From contig QNQO01010689.1 in assembly GCA_003290165.1 (NCBI GenBank), forward strand, positions 62,001-126,000: a stretch of 64,000 nucleotides of DNA, written 5' to 3'. Source of the stretch: Berberis thunbergii (Eukaryota > Streptophyta > Magnoliopsida > Ranunculales > Berberidaceae). This document shows, in pieces, positions 44,842-57,849 of the stretch (positions within the stretch are counted from its first letter, which is position 1; every line of letters starts with the position of its first letter). A program made the position numbers and the translations under genes. The notes under the pieces are model-generated. The model was not told the origin of the DNA. It saw only the letters and a list, made by a program, of their open reading frames with translations, and ran no database searches.

Positions 44842-47800
44842 GGGTTAATTGCTACTTCGCCTTACTAATTGATAAGTACAACCATCATTATTCACTATTG
44901 CACTCACCCCCCTTTGACTAGCAGTCAACGTCCATTGACCATCAGTGTTCAAAGTAGATTACCAAAACACCCCTGAGAAATCAAAGGCTGAGATTGAATC
45001 TTTTGTATCTCGAAAATCTCATCTCGAGGAATCCTAATGCCTAACTGAAATCATAATCGTTTCTCGAGGAAAATCCAACAGTTGATTTTAAAATTTTGTA
45101 TCTCAAAGATCTTATCCCGAAAAAATCTAATGAGCCAAATTTAATCGTATACACATCTCGAAAAAAATCTAACGGTCCAAATTTAATAAAATTTGCATCT
45201 CAAAGATAATCTAACACTCCAAATTTAATCGTACGCACATCTTAATAAAATCGTAAGATACAAATCTATTTTGCACGTACCTCGAGGAAATCTGATGGTT
45301 TGACTATAGCCAAACACGCATCTTGAGAAAATTCTAACCGTACAAATTTACTCATACACGCATCTCGAGAAAATCTAACGGTTGTTAAATATATTCCAGT
45401 TCTTCTTCTCCCTCATCCTCTGTTTCGCATCTCGGCTCCCATCTCCCACTTCCTTCTCTTCGTCATTCCTTTTCCTCCCTCATCCGTCCTTCTCTGTTTC
45501 GCAGCCCCACCATTACCCTCCCTCATCCTTCTTCCTCCTCTTCCCCTTTTTCCTCCTCTGTTTCGGTGATGACGGGGCTGTTTTGCAAAGAAGAAAGAAA
45601 GAGAATATGAGGAGAAGTGGAATTTTTTCAATCGTTAGATTTTCTCAAGATGTGTGTATGTTTAAATTTGGACCGTTAGAGTTTCCTCCAGATGTGCGCA
45701 CGATTAAATTTGCACAATTAGATTTTCTCAAGATGTGTGCACAATTAAATTTGAACTGTTAGATTTACCTCAATGCATGTACGATTAAATTTGGCTTGTT
45801 AAATTTTCCTTGAGATGACATCTTTGAAATACAAATTTTTTAAGCAACTGTTGGATTTTCCTTGATATAAGATGTTTGAGAAACAAAATTTTAAATCAAT
45901 TGTTGGATTTTTCTTGAGACGCATGCACGATTAAATTTGGACAATTAGATTTACCTTTAGATGCGTGTCTGATTAAGTTTGACTTGTTAGATTTTCCTCG
46001 AGATGTTTGAGATACAATGTTTTTAAAGGGTTAACTGCAACTTGCCCCCAATTGATAAGTAGACTCATCTTTAATCACTATTACAATTACCCCATTGACA
46101 ATCAGTCAACGTCCATAGACCGTATATTTTCAAATAAAATGATCAAAATGCCTCTGAGAAATCAAAAGATGAGATTGAATCTTTCAAATCTCAAACATTT
46201 CATCTCAAGGAAAATCATAAAGGCGAAATAAAATCATAATCGTATCTCGAGAAAAATCCAACAATAGATTTAAATATTTATATCTCAAACAGCTCATCTT
46301 GAAGAAAATCCAACGTCCTGATTTAATCTTACATAGCTCTCGAGGAAAATCCAACAGTCCAGATTTAATCCAACGGTCCAGATCTTATATATCAAAGAGC
46401 TCATCTCGAGGTGAATCTAATGGTTCAAATTTTAATCGTGCTCGCATCTTGATGAAGATCCAACAGTCCAAATTTAATCATGAAGCAGCTCGATGTAAAT
46501 CTAATGTCTCAGATTAATTGTGCACGCATTTCGTGGCGACTTTAAAAGTTCAAATTAAGTGTACATACATCTCGAGGTAAATCTAACCGTTCAAATTTAA
46601 TCATGCGCGTATCTAGAGAAAAGCCAAATGGTTAAAAAATTACTCATGTTCGCATCTCGAGAAAATTTTGACGATCTAGATTTAATCAGTCTAAATTTAA
46701 TTGTGAACGCATCTCAAGGTAAAAACTAATGTTTCAGATTAATTGTGCACACATCTCAAGGTAAATCTAATTGTTCATATTACTTGTGCATGCATCCCGG
46801 TGAAATCTAAAGAGTAAATTTTAATCATGCACTCATCTTGAGAAATCTAACGATTCAAATTTAATTGTGCACACATCTCGAGGAACATCCGACGGCTGAA
46901 AAAACTAACTTTTATTTCATTTTCCTCTTCTCATTCTTCCTCTTATATTTCACAGCATCGCCGTCATCGAAACAAAAGAGGAAGAAGGGGAAGGGGAAAA
47001 AGAGGAGGAGCAAGGAATGAGGATGAAAGAGGATTAAGTGGTATTTTTTTGGTCGTTAGATTGTCCTCTAGATGCGTGGATGAGTAAATTTAAAACGTCA
47101 TATTTTTCTCGAGATGTGTGCTTGATTAAATTTGAAACAGTTGATTTCCTCGAGATGTGTATATGATTATATTTGGAAAATTAGATTTACCTCAAGATGT
47201 GTGTGAGTAAATCTAGATCGATAGATTTACCTCGAGGCACGCACAATTAAATCTGATGTTAGATGTACCTTGATATGTGTGTGATTAAATATGGACAGTT
47301 AGATCTACCTCAAGATGTGTGTGATCAAATCCAGGCTATTAGGTTTACCTCGAGATGTGCGTGTAATTAAACTTGGATTATTACATTTACCTCGATGTGT
47401 GTGCACGATTAAATCTGATGGGCACATGTACCTCGAGATGTGTGTGATTAAATATGGACCATTAGATTTACCTCGAGATGAGTTGTTTGAGATTCAATTT
47501 TTTTAAAATCAATTGTTGAATTTTTTCGAGATAAGATTATGATTTCATTTGGTCTCTAGGATTTTCCTCGAGGTGAGATGTTCGAAATACGAAACATTAA
47601 ATCTCAGCCTTTGATTTTTGAGGGGCATTTTGGTAATCTGCTTTGAAAATTAACGATCATTGGACGTTAAGCGCTAGTCAAGGGGGGTAATTGTAATTGT
47701 GATTAAAATGGGTCTACTTATCAAATAGTTATTTATAACATGGGGCAAGTTGCAATTTACCCTTTAAAATCAACGGTTGGATTTTTTTGAGATACGATTA

Positions 47801-48026
47801 TGATTCAGTTGGTTTTTACGATTTCCTCGAGATGATATATATGTTCGAGATACGAAACATTAAATCTTAGCCTATGATTTATCAATGGCATCTTGGTCAT
47901 TTAATTTGAAAATACACGGTCAATGCACATTGACCGCTAGTCTTGGGGGATTAGTGCAATAATGATTAGTGATGGGTGCACATCTCAATTAGCTATTTAT
48001 TATACGAGGTAGATAGAAATTAACCC
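44842..48026. mobile_element. Outer foldback element (copy A), interrupted by copy B
   Basis: Ends GGGTTAATTGCTA and TAGAAATTAACCC, flanked by TAATTTTAA and GAATTTTAA (8 of 9 identical), so Mutator-like. The arms are hundreds of bp and built of ~40-bp repeats of the type CATCTCGAGGAAAATCTAAC, direct in the left arm and inverted in the right. A CT-rich loop lies at about 45400-45610. The right arm is split at 46028-47762. Confidence 0.8.
46028..47762. mobile_element. Inner foldback element (copy B)
   Basis: Ends GGGTTAACTGCAACTTGCCC and its inverse GGGGCAAGTTGCAATTTACC. Each arm is about 850 bp, with repeated CTCGAGG and GTGCACGC words; the loop near 46920-47040 is purine-rich and inverted relative to copy A. 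It sits in a TTTAAA context repeated on both sides, within copy A's right arm. No coding domain. Confidence 0.85.
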
Positions 48027-48084
48027 GAATTTTAATAAAGAAATTTGGATGAAATTCCGCGAAAACACAATCCTTACCACAAGA

Positions 48085-49013
48085 AATAAAACATACACCT
48101 AACCTTCAGTCTCGTGCTCATCATCGCAGTGATAGCTAGATGGTGAACCTCATAGTTGAGTTCTTGATTAATAAAATTACAAAACCAAAATTTGTTCAAG
48201 GCCAACAATCTTCTAATATTACTAACTATAGGCCTCCATGCCTAGTTCATCCATGTTTACGAGTCCATATGTGATTCTTGTAAGATAGAGTAGAGGATCC
48301 TCGAAACTCCTAGAAGAAGACCTGTCTGCCATTGTCGAGCCTGAATTAGCATCAAAGTTGCCTCCACCACATTCTGCTATTGTACTGTCAAGAACTTTCC
48401 CGGCAATAGGGTCATCCACCAGAGCAAGCACTTGGCCTTGTAAAGTAGTTGTAAAAACCCCTAATGCTCCTTGTTGTGAACAGATAAAAAAATGGCATCG
48501 TAGGTGACTAAGATAGTATTTGGGTCAAGGATGTCAGGAGGGGGATTAGCAAGGAGAGATCTAGTGTTAAGGCTGTGATTTCTGACTAAGAGGAGTCTGG
48601 CCTGGATCAATTGATTATGGCTTATAAAAGTGTTCGTGAAAGGATTTAGAGAAGGGATGGTGGGGTCCTGATGTATGTCTAAGGGGTCATGTCGAGAATC
48701 ACTTATGGCTTGTTCCATAATTGAGTGGACTGAGAAAGATTGTGTAATTTTGACAGATGCGTAGTTCATCAAACTACTAGGAGTGCAAAATCATTACTTG
48801 TGCCATGCATTTCAGATCAGGTTAAAAGCAAAAAGAAAAAGATGGGCTTTAAATTTGAATTTTCAAAAAATGCAGTCATTCAAAGTTGTCAAAAAGGTTT
48901 TGAAAATTGCTCTACACTGAGAAGGCAAGACACTTCTAGAAGAAGTGGTTTTGAGTTGCCAAATGGTTTTGGATTTACCTATCATCCCTCCTCTGGCTCT
49001 GAGTTTAATCATC
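48085..49013. other. Unrecognised region with minus-strand open frame
   Basis: 48772-48461 minus is open for 103 codons (LLVRNHSLNTRSLLANPPPD) and a second minus frame lies at 48431-48222. I recognise no domain. The sequence may be a decayed coding region of a retroelement; nothing proves it. Confidence 0.3.
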
Positions 49014-50534
49014 GAAAAATGACTTTTAGGGCCTATTTTTTTACAAAAATAGACAATTTAGATACTGTAGTTGATGTAATGGCTAATTTGTGCATAATTT
49101 TATACTTTTATAACTAAGAATGACTTTTTATTAACCCAGATTAACCCATAAAGTTATATGACATATTTACCTTCCTAAACAAATAGAAAACCTAATTTTA
49201 TAATTTTATGACCAACAAGGACTCCAAAAAAAACCTAATTAACTAACAAGCGATTGCTCTTTCACTCAACTTTCTTTTCTTCTTTCAATCTTTTCCACAC
49301 ACAAAACCAAAAAGAAAATTTCTTTGCATCTTGAGGTATTTTATGATTCTCAAGTTTTATTATATTTTATTTTTCTTATTTTTTTCTCATGATTGTAAAG
49401 AATCGTCCAATTTACTGTCATCCAATTTATGATTCTCAACCACCACCACAACAACAACAGAGCAGCAACGTTGATTGCCTTGAAGGATGTTTGGCTACTC
49501 TTTGTTGTTGTTGTGTGTTGGATATGTGCTTCTAAAGTGGATTAGAGTTGAGTTTTGGAAACTGCATTGCTTTCCTCGTTGAATAAATTATTAGGTTAGA
49601 AAGCAATTATCATAAACATCCTCCACCACTAATATGGGGTCTGTATTATTAGGTTGAATAAATTATTAAATTTGGGAAACTACATGTGTGTTAGTTTCAA
49701 TATGGGGTCTGATATTGTGGTTTACTAGTTGTTTGAAGGACATGACTCCACACATATTTTCTAATGTTTGGATGTTAAGTGATCAATATATTTGTTAATG
49801 TTTGGATGTTAAATGATCTGATATTTTCTAATGTTTGGTGATACACAAACACTCTAAACTCTAAATGGTTTTTTTTCTCTTCTCTCGTTCTCTCTTCTTC
49901 TTCTTTCTACAATCTCTCTAACTGTTTCTTCTTCTTTTTTCCTGTTCTCTTGTTTTTTTTTTTTTGCCCACACTTTCACTTTTTTGGTATCTGTTAATTG
50001 AAAAGGTATGATTAAAAAGTGCTTTCACACTTTCACTATTTGCCCACCCTTTGACTCTTCGGGTATCTGTTAATTGAAAAAGTATGATTAAAAGATCTTT
50101 CACACTTTCACTTTTTACCCACATAACTTTTTTTTTTTTTATTTAGCTTGCTTTTTTTAGATTGAAATTTGGGTTTGTGGAGTTGACATTAGTTAGAGTT
50201 TTTGTGTTTGTTTAATAAGTTTGAGCGGCAAAGAATTTGAGACGAAATAATCAAGATTTGATATAAATCTACAAGATTTAATATAAATCTACAAGATTAG
50301 AAAAAGAAATTCTTTAATACTTGCCTTTTTCTCCATTATCAATTTTTACAAGCCTGTGAACAATTGGCTCTACTTGAAGCTTACGGAAATAAAATAAAAA
50401 AAAATAAAAAAAAAGCTTACGAAAATGACTTTCGTGCTAAATTCAAATCCTGAAGAAATGGGGTTAGTAAAAAAAAATTCCAAACAACTTTATACTAATC
50501 AATTTTTTAATTTCAGTTATTAATTATTATTTTC

Positions 50535-50560
50535 ATATATATATATATATATATATATGC
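50535..50560. repeat. (AT)n microsatellite
   Basis: About 24 bases of TA dinucleotide just before the transposase coding region. Confidence 0.85.
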
Positions 50561-50593
50561 AGTTCAACTATTTTAGCCACGAATGCATCGCAA

Positions 50594-52368
50594 GTGATTT
50601 CTGATTTCGCTACCAATTTCACTGGTGATGGAAATGCAAGTGACCCATTGGTGTCAAGTGCTATCAAAGAGGTCAGTCAAAGATTTTCATTATTGTCTGA
50701 TTTACGGGTTGCGATAGAAAAGTATGCATTAGCGCACAAATTCAAATATTCGTTTGAAAAGAAGAATGTTTTATATGTAAGGGCGAAATGTGGGGTGGGT
50801 GGTTTCCCATGGAAGTTGAAGGCATCTAAAGTAAAGAACACTTTAGAATTTAATATATACAAGTTTGATCCACAACATGTGCAGGTTGCGGCTGATGAAT
50901 TTGTTTCTAAGCTTAGGGCTTCAAAAAAACTAGTCTCCAATATTATGGAAGAAAGAATACGATGGACCCCAAGCTATGCTCCCAAACAAATATTCAAAGA
51001 CTTCAATAATGACTTTGGTGTGAACTTGCAATAGAAGCAAGCTTGGCGCAGGAAGGAATTGGCTATAGAATGCCTTCATGGTTCTACTATAGACTCTTAT
51101 AGGCGACTACCTTTCTTATGTCAGAAGATACGAGAGAATAATCCTGATAGTGTGGCCTTCATGACAGTTAAGGAAAATCGGTTTTATCAGTGTTTTATTG
51201 CATTTCAAGCTTATCTTGAAGAATTTTTTAGTGGATGTCGACCAATTATATTTATTGATGGGACCTTCTTGAAGGAAAAGTTTAAAGGGACACTCCTTGC
51301 TGCACAAGCATGCGATGCAGATAATGGAATGTATCCGATTATTTTTGCCATTGTAGCAAAAACGACGTTTAATGATTGAAGTTGGTTTCTCCAAAATCTC
51401 AAGGATGCATTAAAGTCAAAATATGATATTATTATTACTTCAGACAGGCATCCAAATATCATATGTGCAATGAATGACGTATTTGGTAACTCGTTGCATG
51501 CTTATTGTTTTCAGACATTTGGAGCAAAATGTTTTAGAACATGTGCGTGGGACATACTTGATTCTCGTATCAAAAGATAGCTTAAAGAATGCATAGTGGA
51601 AGGCTGCATGTGCTCGATTGCCCCTAGATTACGTGGAAGCAATGAAAACTATTAAAACATCTCACTAGAAGCACACAAGTATCTTGAGGATAGTCATCCT
51701 GAGCATTAGGCTGTGACAAAATTTCCATGTAGATGTTGGGATCAAATGACATCAAATATGGCTGAGACGTTTAATAATCGGATATTTGAAGCAAGGGAAT
51801 TCCCAATATATGCACTGATTGACAACATCATGATCAAATTGATGACTTTGATTAGCAAACGTCAAACAGAGCAATGGAAGTGCACAGTTGGTCCGCACAT
51901 TGATCATGAAATGAAGGTTAGACTTGAACGTTCAAGTAGTTTGACATTCTATCAAGCATCAGCTAGTGAGTATGAGGTTTATGGTGGGGAAATTAGTCAT
52001 CGGATTAATCTACCTGAGAGATTTTGTAGTTGCATGGATTGGTGGCACAGTGGTTTGCCTTGCATTCATGCATGTGTTGTGATGAAAATGCTGGAAATGG
52101 TTCCATATGAGTATGTAGATTATGATTGTTACAAGAGCATATTTATGCACATTCCATCTTACCAATAGAACATGGGATTGGCGGTCAACTGTGGATGAAG
52201 CTCTGATAGATGAAGTACCAATGATTCAACCTTCGGCAACTCGTGCAAGACCAAGACGTCCAAAGAAAAAGCGCATTGAATCACAAAAAGTGCCAAAGAA
52301 AGTTTTGCATTGTCGTAGATGTGGCCAAGAGGGCCACTATCGAAATACTTGTACTCGAGCTATTTGAT
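50594..52368 (+). pseudogene. MuDR-type transposase, broken
   Basis: N-terminal DNA-binding region FSLLSDLRVAIEKYALAHKF through NVLYVRAKCGVGGFPWKLKA (MuDR DBD type). The DDE core has FIDGTFLKEKFKGTLLAAQA (first Asp), IIITSDRHPNII (second Asp) and NMAETFNNRIFEAREF (Glu). A SWIM zinc finger CSCMDWWHSGLPCIHACVVM follows, then a C-terminal CCHC knuckle, CRRCGQEGHYRNTC. Stops occur at 51032, after TTFND and at several later points; the knuckle is in another frame. Upstream non-coding exons were not located. Confidence 0.85.
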
Positions 52369-53255
52369 TTTATTGAGCATGCGCAATTTGAGTAATTATT
52401 TTACGACAATTGTTAGCTTCAAATTATTATATAATATCTTCATATACTTTCTCATCATTTTAGTACACTAGTAGTTTAGGGTTTCATATACTTTCTCATC
52501 ATTTTATGATAATTGTACAATAGTAGTTGTATTGTATAGTAGTAGTTGCATTGTACAACAACTTTTAGGAAGTTGTATAATCTCTGCAAGGAAAAGTGAT
52601 AAAAGCAGTAAGCATGGATTTGGACTGAAAAATGTAGCAGCTGTCAAAACCAGTATCATCTATGTCAAAACCAGTTATTATTGGGTTATACTTGCAAATA
52701 AGACTTTACTCAATGTTAGATTATTAATAGCCAAAGAGTAACTAAAATTAGGATTTATCATGCGACATCCATAATTTTCAGGTCAGTGAACTGGCTAATG
52801 TTTTAGTGTATGGTCAACTTGTTGAAAATTGTCGTTAATTGTAGGTTTTGTTTTTCTTCTGTAGTCCTTGTTGGTCATAAAACTATAAAAATATGTCTTA
52901 TTACTTTATAGGTTAATCCGAGTTAATAAAATTTTTTTTGTTAATCATAAAATTAGCCATTACATTAATTATAATATCTAAATTATTTATTTTATGAAAA
53001 AATAAGCCCTAAAAATTATTTTTTCCCTTCAATTCAAAAACAAGCAACTGCCTCCCTATCCCTTTGTCAGCAACCAGCCAGTAGTGAGTGCATTTTCTCA
53101 ACCCTTTAACAAATTCAATTGTAAGTCCCTCTCTTTTCTTACCCTATTCACTTTCTCTCTCAAACCCCCCTGAATCAGATACATACATAGAATTTCAACC
53201 ACCCCAGAAAAATCCTAAAGCAAGCAAAGCAGCTTGAGCACAATTTGGATCGATT

Positions 53256-54310
53256 ATGTTCATCTCAACCTACTACTACTTACTCTTTCTTTTCCTTCTT
53301 TTGCACTTGAAAACCTTACCAGCTAACCCAATCTCATCTTTTTCCATCAATAACTTCGATAAAGATCCAAACTTTCATCTTTTCGGGGATGACCACATCG
53401 TCAATGGAGGTGAATCAGTGAAACTCAATACCTCGTTCATTTTCAGTGCTGGCCGGCTCATGTACAATAACCCCTTATAGCTTTGTACAAGAAACCCCCC
53501 AGAAAACCCATGTCGTTTTCTACCTACTTCGCCTTCTCAATTTCGCCAGAAAATGGAGATGGACTAGCTTTTTCGTTTCTGCCCAGTGGGTTTTCCGCTG
53601 GATAGGCGCTCGTTTGGCCTGTCGCCGGAGTTGAAGAAGAGAGGAAACAGGGTTTTGATTATGGAATTTGGTACCAAAATGGATGCGGGATTTGGAGATT
53701 TGAATGGGCACCATGTGGGGATTTATGTGGGTGGGATTCTGGTTTCGGTTGTGAGAGTGAGCAATGTTTCGGAGATCAATTTGGTTTTGAACAGTGGGGG
53801 AAAGTTGCAAGCTTGGATTATTTATGATGCGAGTTCAAAGATTGAGTGTATTGGGGAGGAAGAAGCCCCATGAGTCATTGGTTTCGTGCCCCCATTGATT
53901 TGTCGGAAATGTGGAAGAATGAACAAGTGTTTGTTGTGATTAGTTCTTCGAGTGGGAATTCGACTTAAACTAGTAGTGTGTATTTGTGGAGCTTTTGGTT
54001 GAGACATGTTCCCACTTGGTTGCACTCCGAACCAATGAATCCTAAGGCAATGTACTCACAGAACGAGAAGCCTCCGGTGGTGGTGGTGGTGCCGCAGAGG
54101 ACGAATGTCTGTCTTTCAAGGATTGTCACTGCAATAATGTTTGGCACTGGATGTGGTATATTGTCAGTGTTCATTTTGTTGTTCGTTAAGGCCATGTTTA
54201 CCATTAGGGATACTGTGGTTGTGCCCGTGGAGTTTCCGATGAACCCTGAGGAGTTTGGGTACAAGAAAATCAAAGTGATTGTGAAGAAAGTGTCTGATGA
54301 CGGGAAATGA
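53256..54310 (+). pseudogene. Legume-lectin-domain membrane protein gene, frameshifted
   Basis: The start MFISTYYYLLFLFLLLHLKT is a signal peptide. Lectin domain blocks follow: FSINNFDKDPNFHLFGDDHI, NGDGLAF (third frame), RVLIMEFGTKMDAGFGDLNG then NHVG-like HHVGIYV, and QAWIIYDASS. MEFGTKMD...NGHHVG matches the metal-binding EFDTxxD...NHVG region of L-type lectins with substitutions. A C-terminal membrane span (IVTAIMFGTGCGILSVFILL) and short tail follow; there is no kinase. It resembles single-pass lectin proteins related to LecRK class VIII. At least three frameshifts in the first 400 bp, plus another after EEEAP and a TAA near 53965, make it a pseudogene, unless the assembly has many small errors here. 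Confidence 0.7.
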
Positions 54311-57300
54311 TGGGAGTGTGTAATGCTGATGGACTGATGGTGGCTAAGAACACGAGTTAGGTTAGGACTTAGGAGTTTTATCTGTTGTAAGACCATCAAT
54401 GTTATTTATGATCCATATTCTCTCAAATGTAGGGAATTAGCTAATGGGGCTTTTGTTGTAAAAAGGAGTTTATATATGCATGTTTTACAATGTAGTTCAG
54501 AACTCCAAACACTGTCGCTTGAGCAACCACTTGATGTATGCTAGAACATGTAGTTCATATGCAGTATCTTGCAAGTGTTTTTTGTGAAGTAATTCTGTGA
54601 GTATCCCTATATTACTATATTCCTATGTGAAGTAATTCTGTGAGAGTCTTACTACATTCCTATATTCGCTTGAGCAACCACTTGATGTATGATGTGAGTG
54701 TTTTTTGCATGTGTTTTTTGTGAGGCTCAGTTCAGTTCAGTGAAGTAACTGTCAGTGTCATTTGCATCAAAAGCACATAGCCGTGTCCATAGATTAAGCT
54801 AAAATCTACTATGAGTTTTCTGTTTAATACATGCAAACATTTGCTCTGTACCAGCAGTAAAGTGTTTGCACAATGTTTGCCCGCCTGAAGCAACTTTCAA
54901 GCTTAGAGTGATGCATGGCAAAGTTGTAAACCCAGCTTAGTAATCTTTTGTTTTGTTTTGCAGTATTACAATTACTTTGCATTTTCTGTTTGCTACGATT
55001 GTTGTTACCTCTAGAGTTTTTTGTTAATTGTCTTCTGTTCAAATGTTTATACAATTATTTTGCGCGGTGGAAAGTAATTTTCAGATTGCCAAAGAGGTTG
55101 CTCTGATGCATTTTTGCTTTGTTGAAATGAATGAGAAAACCAGCTTTAACAGTTTTTGCTGATTTTCGTTTGTTCTGAATATTTGTTAAGTTCCGGTTGA
55201 ATTTCTTAGTTGTTTTCGACATTTTAAAATGTTCTCAAGCGACAGCAGAATTTGGATGGCCAGAAAATCAGATCAACACAACACAACACATAAAATTGAA
55301 AGTTTGCTGTGTCCTGTGAGCTAATTCCAAATCTGAACCACTGTAAATGACAAGAAAACTCATGATGACAATGCCAAAAAAGCAACAGTGTTATCAGATT
55401 TGGTTCAAGTTCGTTATGAAGGTAGAGTCACAGGCAAGTGAGTAGCTCTGTGAAGCTCTTACTATGTTTCTAAGGGTTTTGGTGAATACTTGGCGAAATT
55501 GTTAAGTGTCATTTGCATGAATACATAGCCTTATACATAAAGTGAAAGTCTACTCTCTATTAACTGTTAAAATATGTGCAGATATATGCTTGATCCATAA
55601 CTAAACATATCGTTTTCAAATTTAGATTAGAAAAATGGATGTAGAATGTTTGCTGGGTTGAAATAGCTTTCAAGCTCGAGTGATGCATGTCAGAAGTTGT
55701 AAATGCAGCTTAACTAAACATAACTAATCTTTGATTTCGTTCTGTAGGCCTGTAGCATATTCTATTGTTATGACCTCCAGCTTGTATATGGTAATCTGGT
55801 TCGATAATATGTTTGCTAGGTAGAATGTAATTTTAGGGCTATAGTACAGTAAAATATTCTGATGCATTGTTTCTCGGTGCAAACAACGGAAGAAGAGTTT
55901 TAGCTGATTTTCTTCTATTCAAATGGCTGTAGTGTTCTATTTCACGTTCTCAGTTGTCTGGAGCTTCAATCCACAGAGAATTGGAAGACTAAGAAAATCT
56001 AGACAATACAAAATTTGAAGGTTTCCTATGCCCTGTAGCTAATTCCAAATGTGAAAACTAAGATATCCTCGAAGTAGCTAGCAGTGGATGCTTGACATTT
56101 GCTTCAAAACATCGTAGAAAACACAACAGAGTGGAAACCTTGTGAACAACAGTTCTGTAAGCCCATGTTGCAGTAGTTCTGTAAATGATCACACATCTGT
56201 TACCTTATCTAGTTCTGAATGTTAGAGTTCCAATCTTATGTTGCTAATCATATTGGTGATAACAGTGTACTTTCATGAATGTCACAATTTGGTTTGGAAT
56301 TTAAATTTCTGAGAGAATTGGTGATTGAAAACAAGATGATTCATTTGTAAAATACCTCATGTCCATGGAGTATCCGGTGAACCCCGGGGAATCTGGGTAC
56401 AAGAAGATCAAAGTAGTTGTGAAGAAAGCGTCTGAAGATGGGAAATTATGCGAAGGTGTGGCTGTTGGACTGATGGTGGCTACGAACATGAGTTGGTTGG
56501 GAGTTTTATCTCTTGTAAATTTGTTTTTTTGCTTTATTATTTTGAGTTGTAATCTGACCAGCAATGTTATTTATCATCCATACTCTCTCAATTGGAGGGA
56601 ATAAACTATAGGGATTTTGCTGTAGAAAGGAATTTATATATATGCACGTTTTACAATGTAGTTCAGAACTCCAAACACTGTTGATTGAGTAACGACTTGA
56701 TATATGCTAGAACATGTAGTTCATATGCAGTATGTTGCAAGTTTGTTTTGTGAGCCTCAATCCAGTGAAGTAGTTCTGTGAGGATCTTACTATGTTGCTA
56801 AGTTTGTGGTGATAGCGAAATAGTCAACGCCATTTGCAGCAGAGAATGAGCACGCAGTCATGCACATAGATTAAGCTAAAATCTATTGTGAATTTGCTGT
56901 TAAATATATGCAGAAAATTTGTTCTGTGACAGAATCAAAATGTTTGTACAATATTTGCTTGTCTGAAGTAACAGTTAAGCTTCGAGTGATCCATATCAGA
57001 AGTTGGAATCCCCACTAGTTATCTTAGATTTTGTTCTGTACTGTTTATACGATTGTTGTGACTTCCAGCTTAGAGTTTCTTTTTGGCCATTGTCTTCTGT
57101 TCAACTGGTTATCCAGGTCCAAAATGTTTGCTTGGTGGAAAGTGCTTTTAGAGCTCTGATTGCAGAGGCAGCTTAGTAATATGATATTATGATGCATCGT
57201 TGCTCTGTGCAAACAATATGAGGACACCAGCTTTAACAGTGTTTACTGATTTTCGTCTGTTCAAATGATTATTAAGTTCCAGTTGAATTTCTTGGTTGTT

Positions 57301-57640
57301 TTGGAGCTTCTAAAATATTCTCAAGTGACAGAATTGCAAGGTTATATGTATATCGTGTAAGCTAATTCTAAATCTGAACCACTGTAAAAGTGACAAGAAA
57401 ACTCAAGATGTCGAGATGCCAAACAAGAAACAGACTTGATTCAATTTCATTACAAATGTGATTACAGGTAAGTGATTCTGTGAGGTTTTCTTAACTGTTT
57501 GCGAATACTTGACAAAATTGTCAGTCATTATTTACATAGAGATTAAGCAAAATGTGCAGATTTGCTTGGTACCGGAACTGAACACCTTATTAATCTTATT
57601 AGAGAGAGATGTCTTGCTCGCCTCAAATTGTATGTTCATC
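54230..57640. repeat. Diverged tandem duplication of lectin 3' region, about 2.1 kb apart
   Basis: 54230-55350 and 56360-57410 share long similar stretches (for example TTTACAATGTAGTTCAGAAC, then GCTAGAACATGTAGTTCATA). A third, weaker copy covers about 55550-56050. There are no coding domains apart from the tail fragment. Confidence 0.75.
56341..56604 (+). pseudogene. Duplicate of the lectin gene 3' end
   Basis: MEYPVNPGESGYKKIKVVVK matches VEFPMNPEEFGYKKIKVIVK of the lectin gene tail (about 54225-54300), and the following 3' flank is also similar. The lectin domain and membrane span are absent. In this copy the stop after the GK codons is lost, so the frame runs 40 codons further. Confidence 0.75.
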
Positions 57641-57849
57641 AGATTCGTAAGATTGTTTTTTTTTAACTCCAGCTTATAAATTTTGCTAAGAACTACACTT
57701 TGGATTTGTAAGATTGTCGTGTGGTTGAAAGTAATTTTAGGGCTGTTGCGTACTTTGATACATACACTGTTGTTCTGTTTTAATACAGAACAAAATCTAA
57801 TCTAATCTAAGATTGTTTGATACTTTGATACAGAGTACAAGAAGATGCA

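Larger units (their letters stand above)
44369..48076. mobile_element. AAGGATTGTG-family element, copy 3, split by foldback
   Basis: Opens CAAGGATTGTGATTTAG and ends AAAACACAATCCTTA. Without the inserted block (44842-48026) it is about 520 bp, the size of copies 1 and 2. Flanks CCACAGAG and CCACAAGA are a weak duplication. Confidence 0.75.
49014..53025. mobile_element. 4-kb MuDR-type MULE
   Basis: The termini GAAAAATGACTTTTAGGGCC and its inverse (GCCCTAAAAATTATTTTTTC) extend inward over 150 bp as a long imperfect inverted repeat. Its words (CTAATTTGTGC, CAACAAGGAC, AACCTAATTTT) are shared with the element at 20326-21700. It contains a transposase pseudogene. No convincing 9-bp duplication was found. 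Confidence 0.8.
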
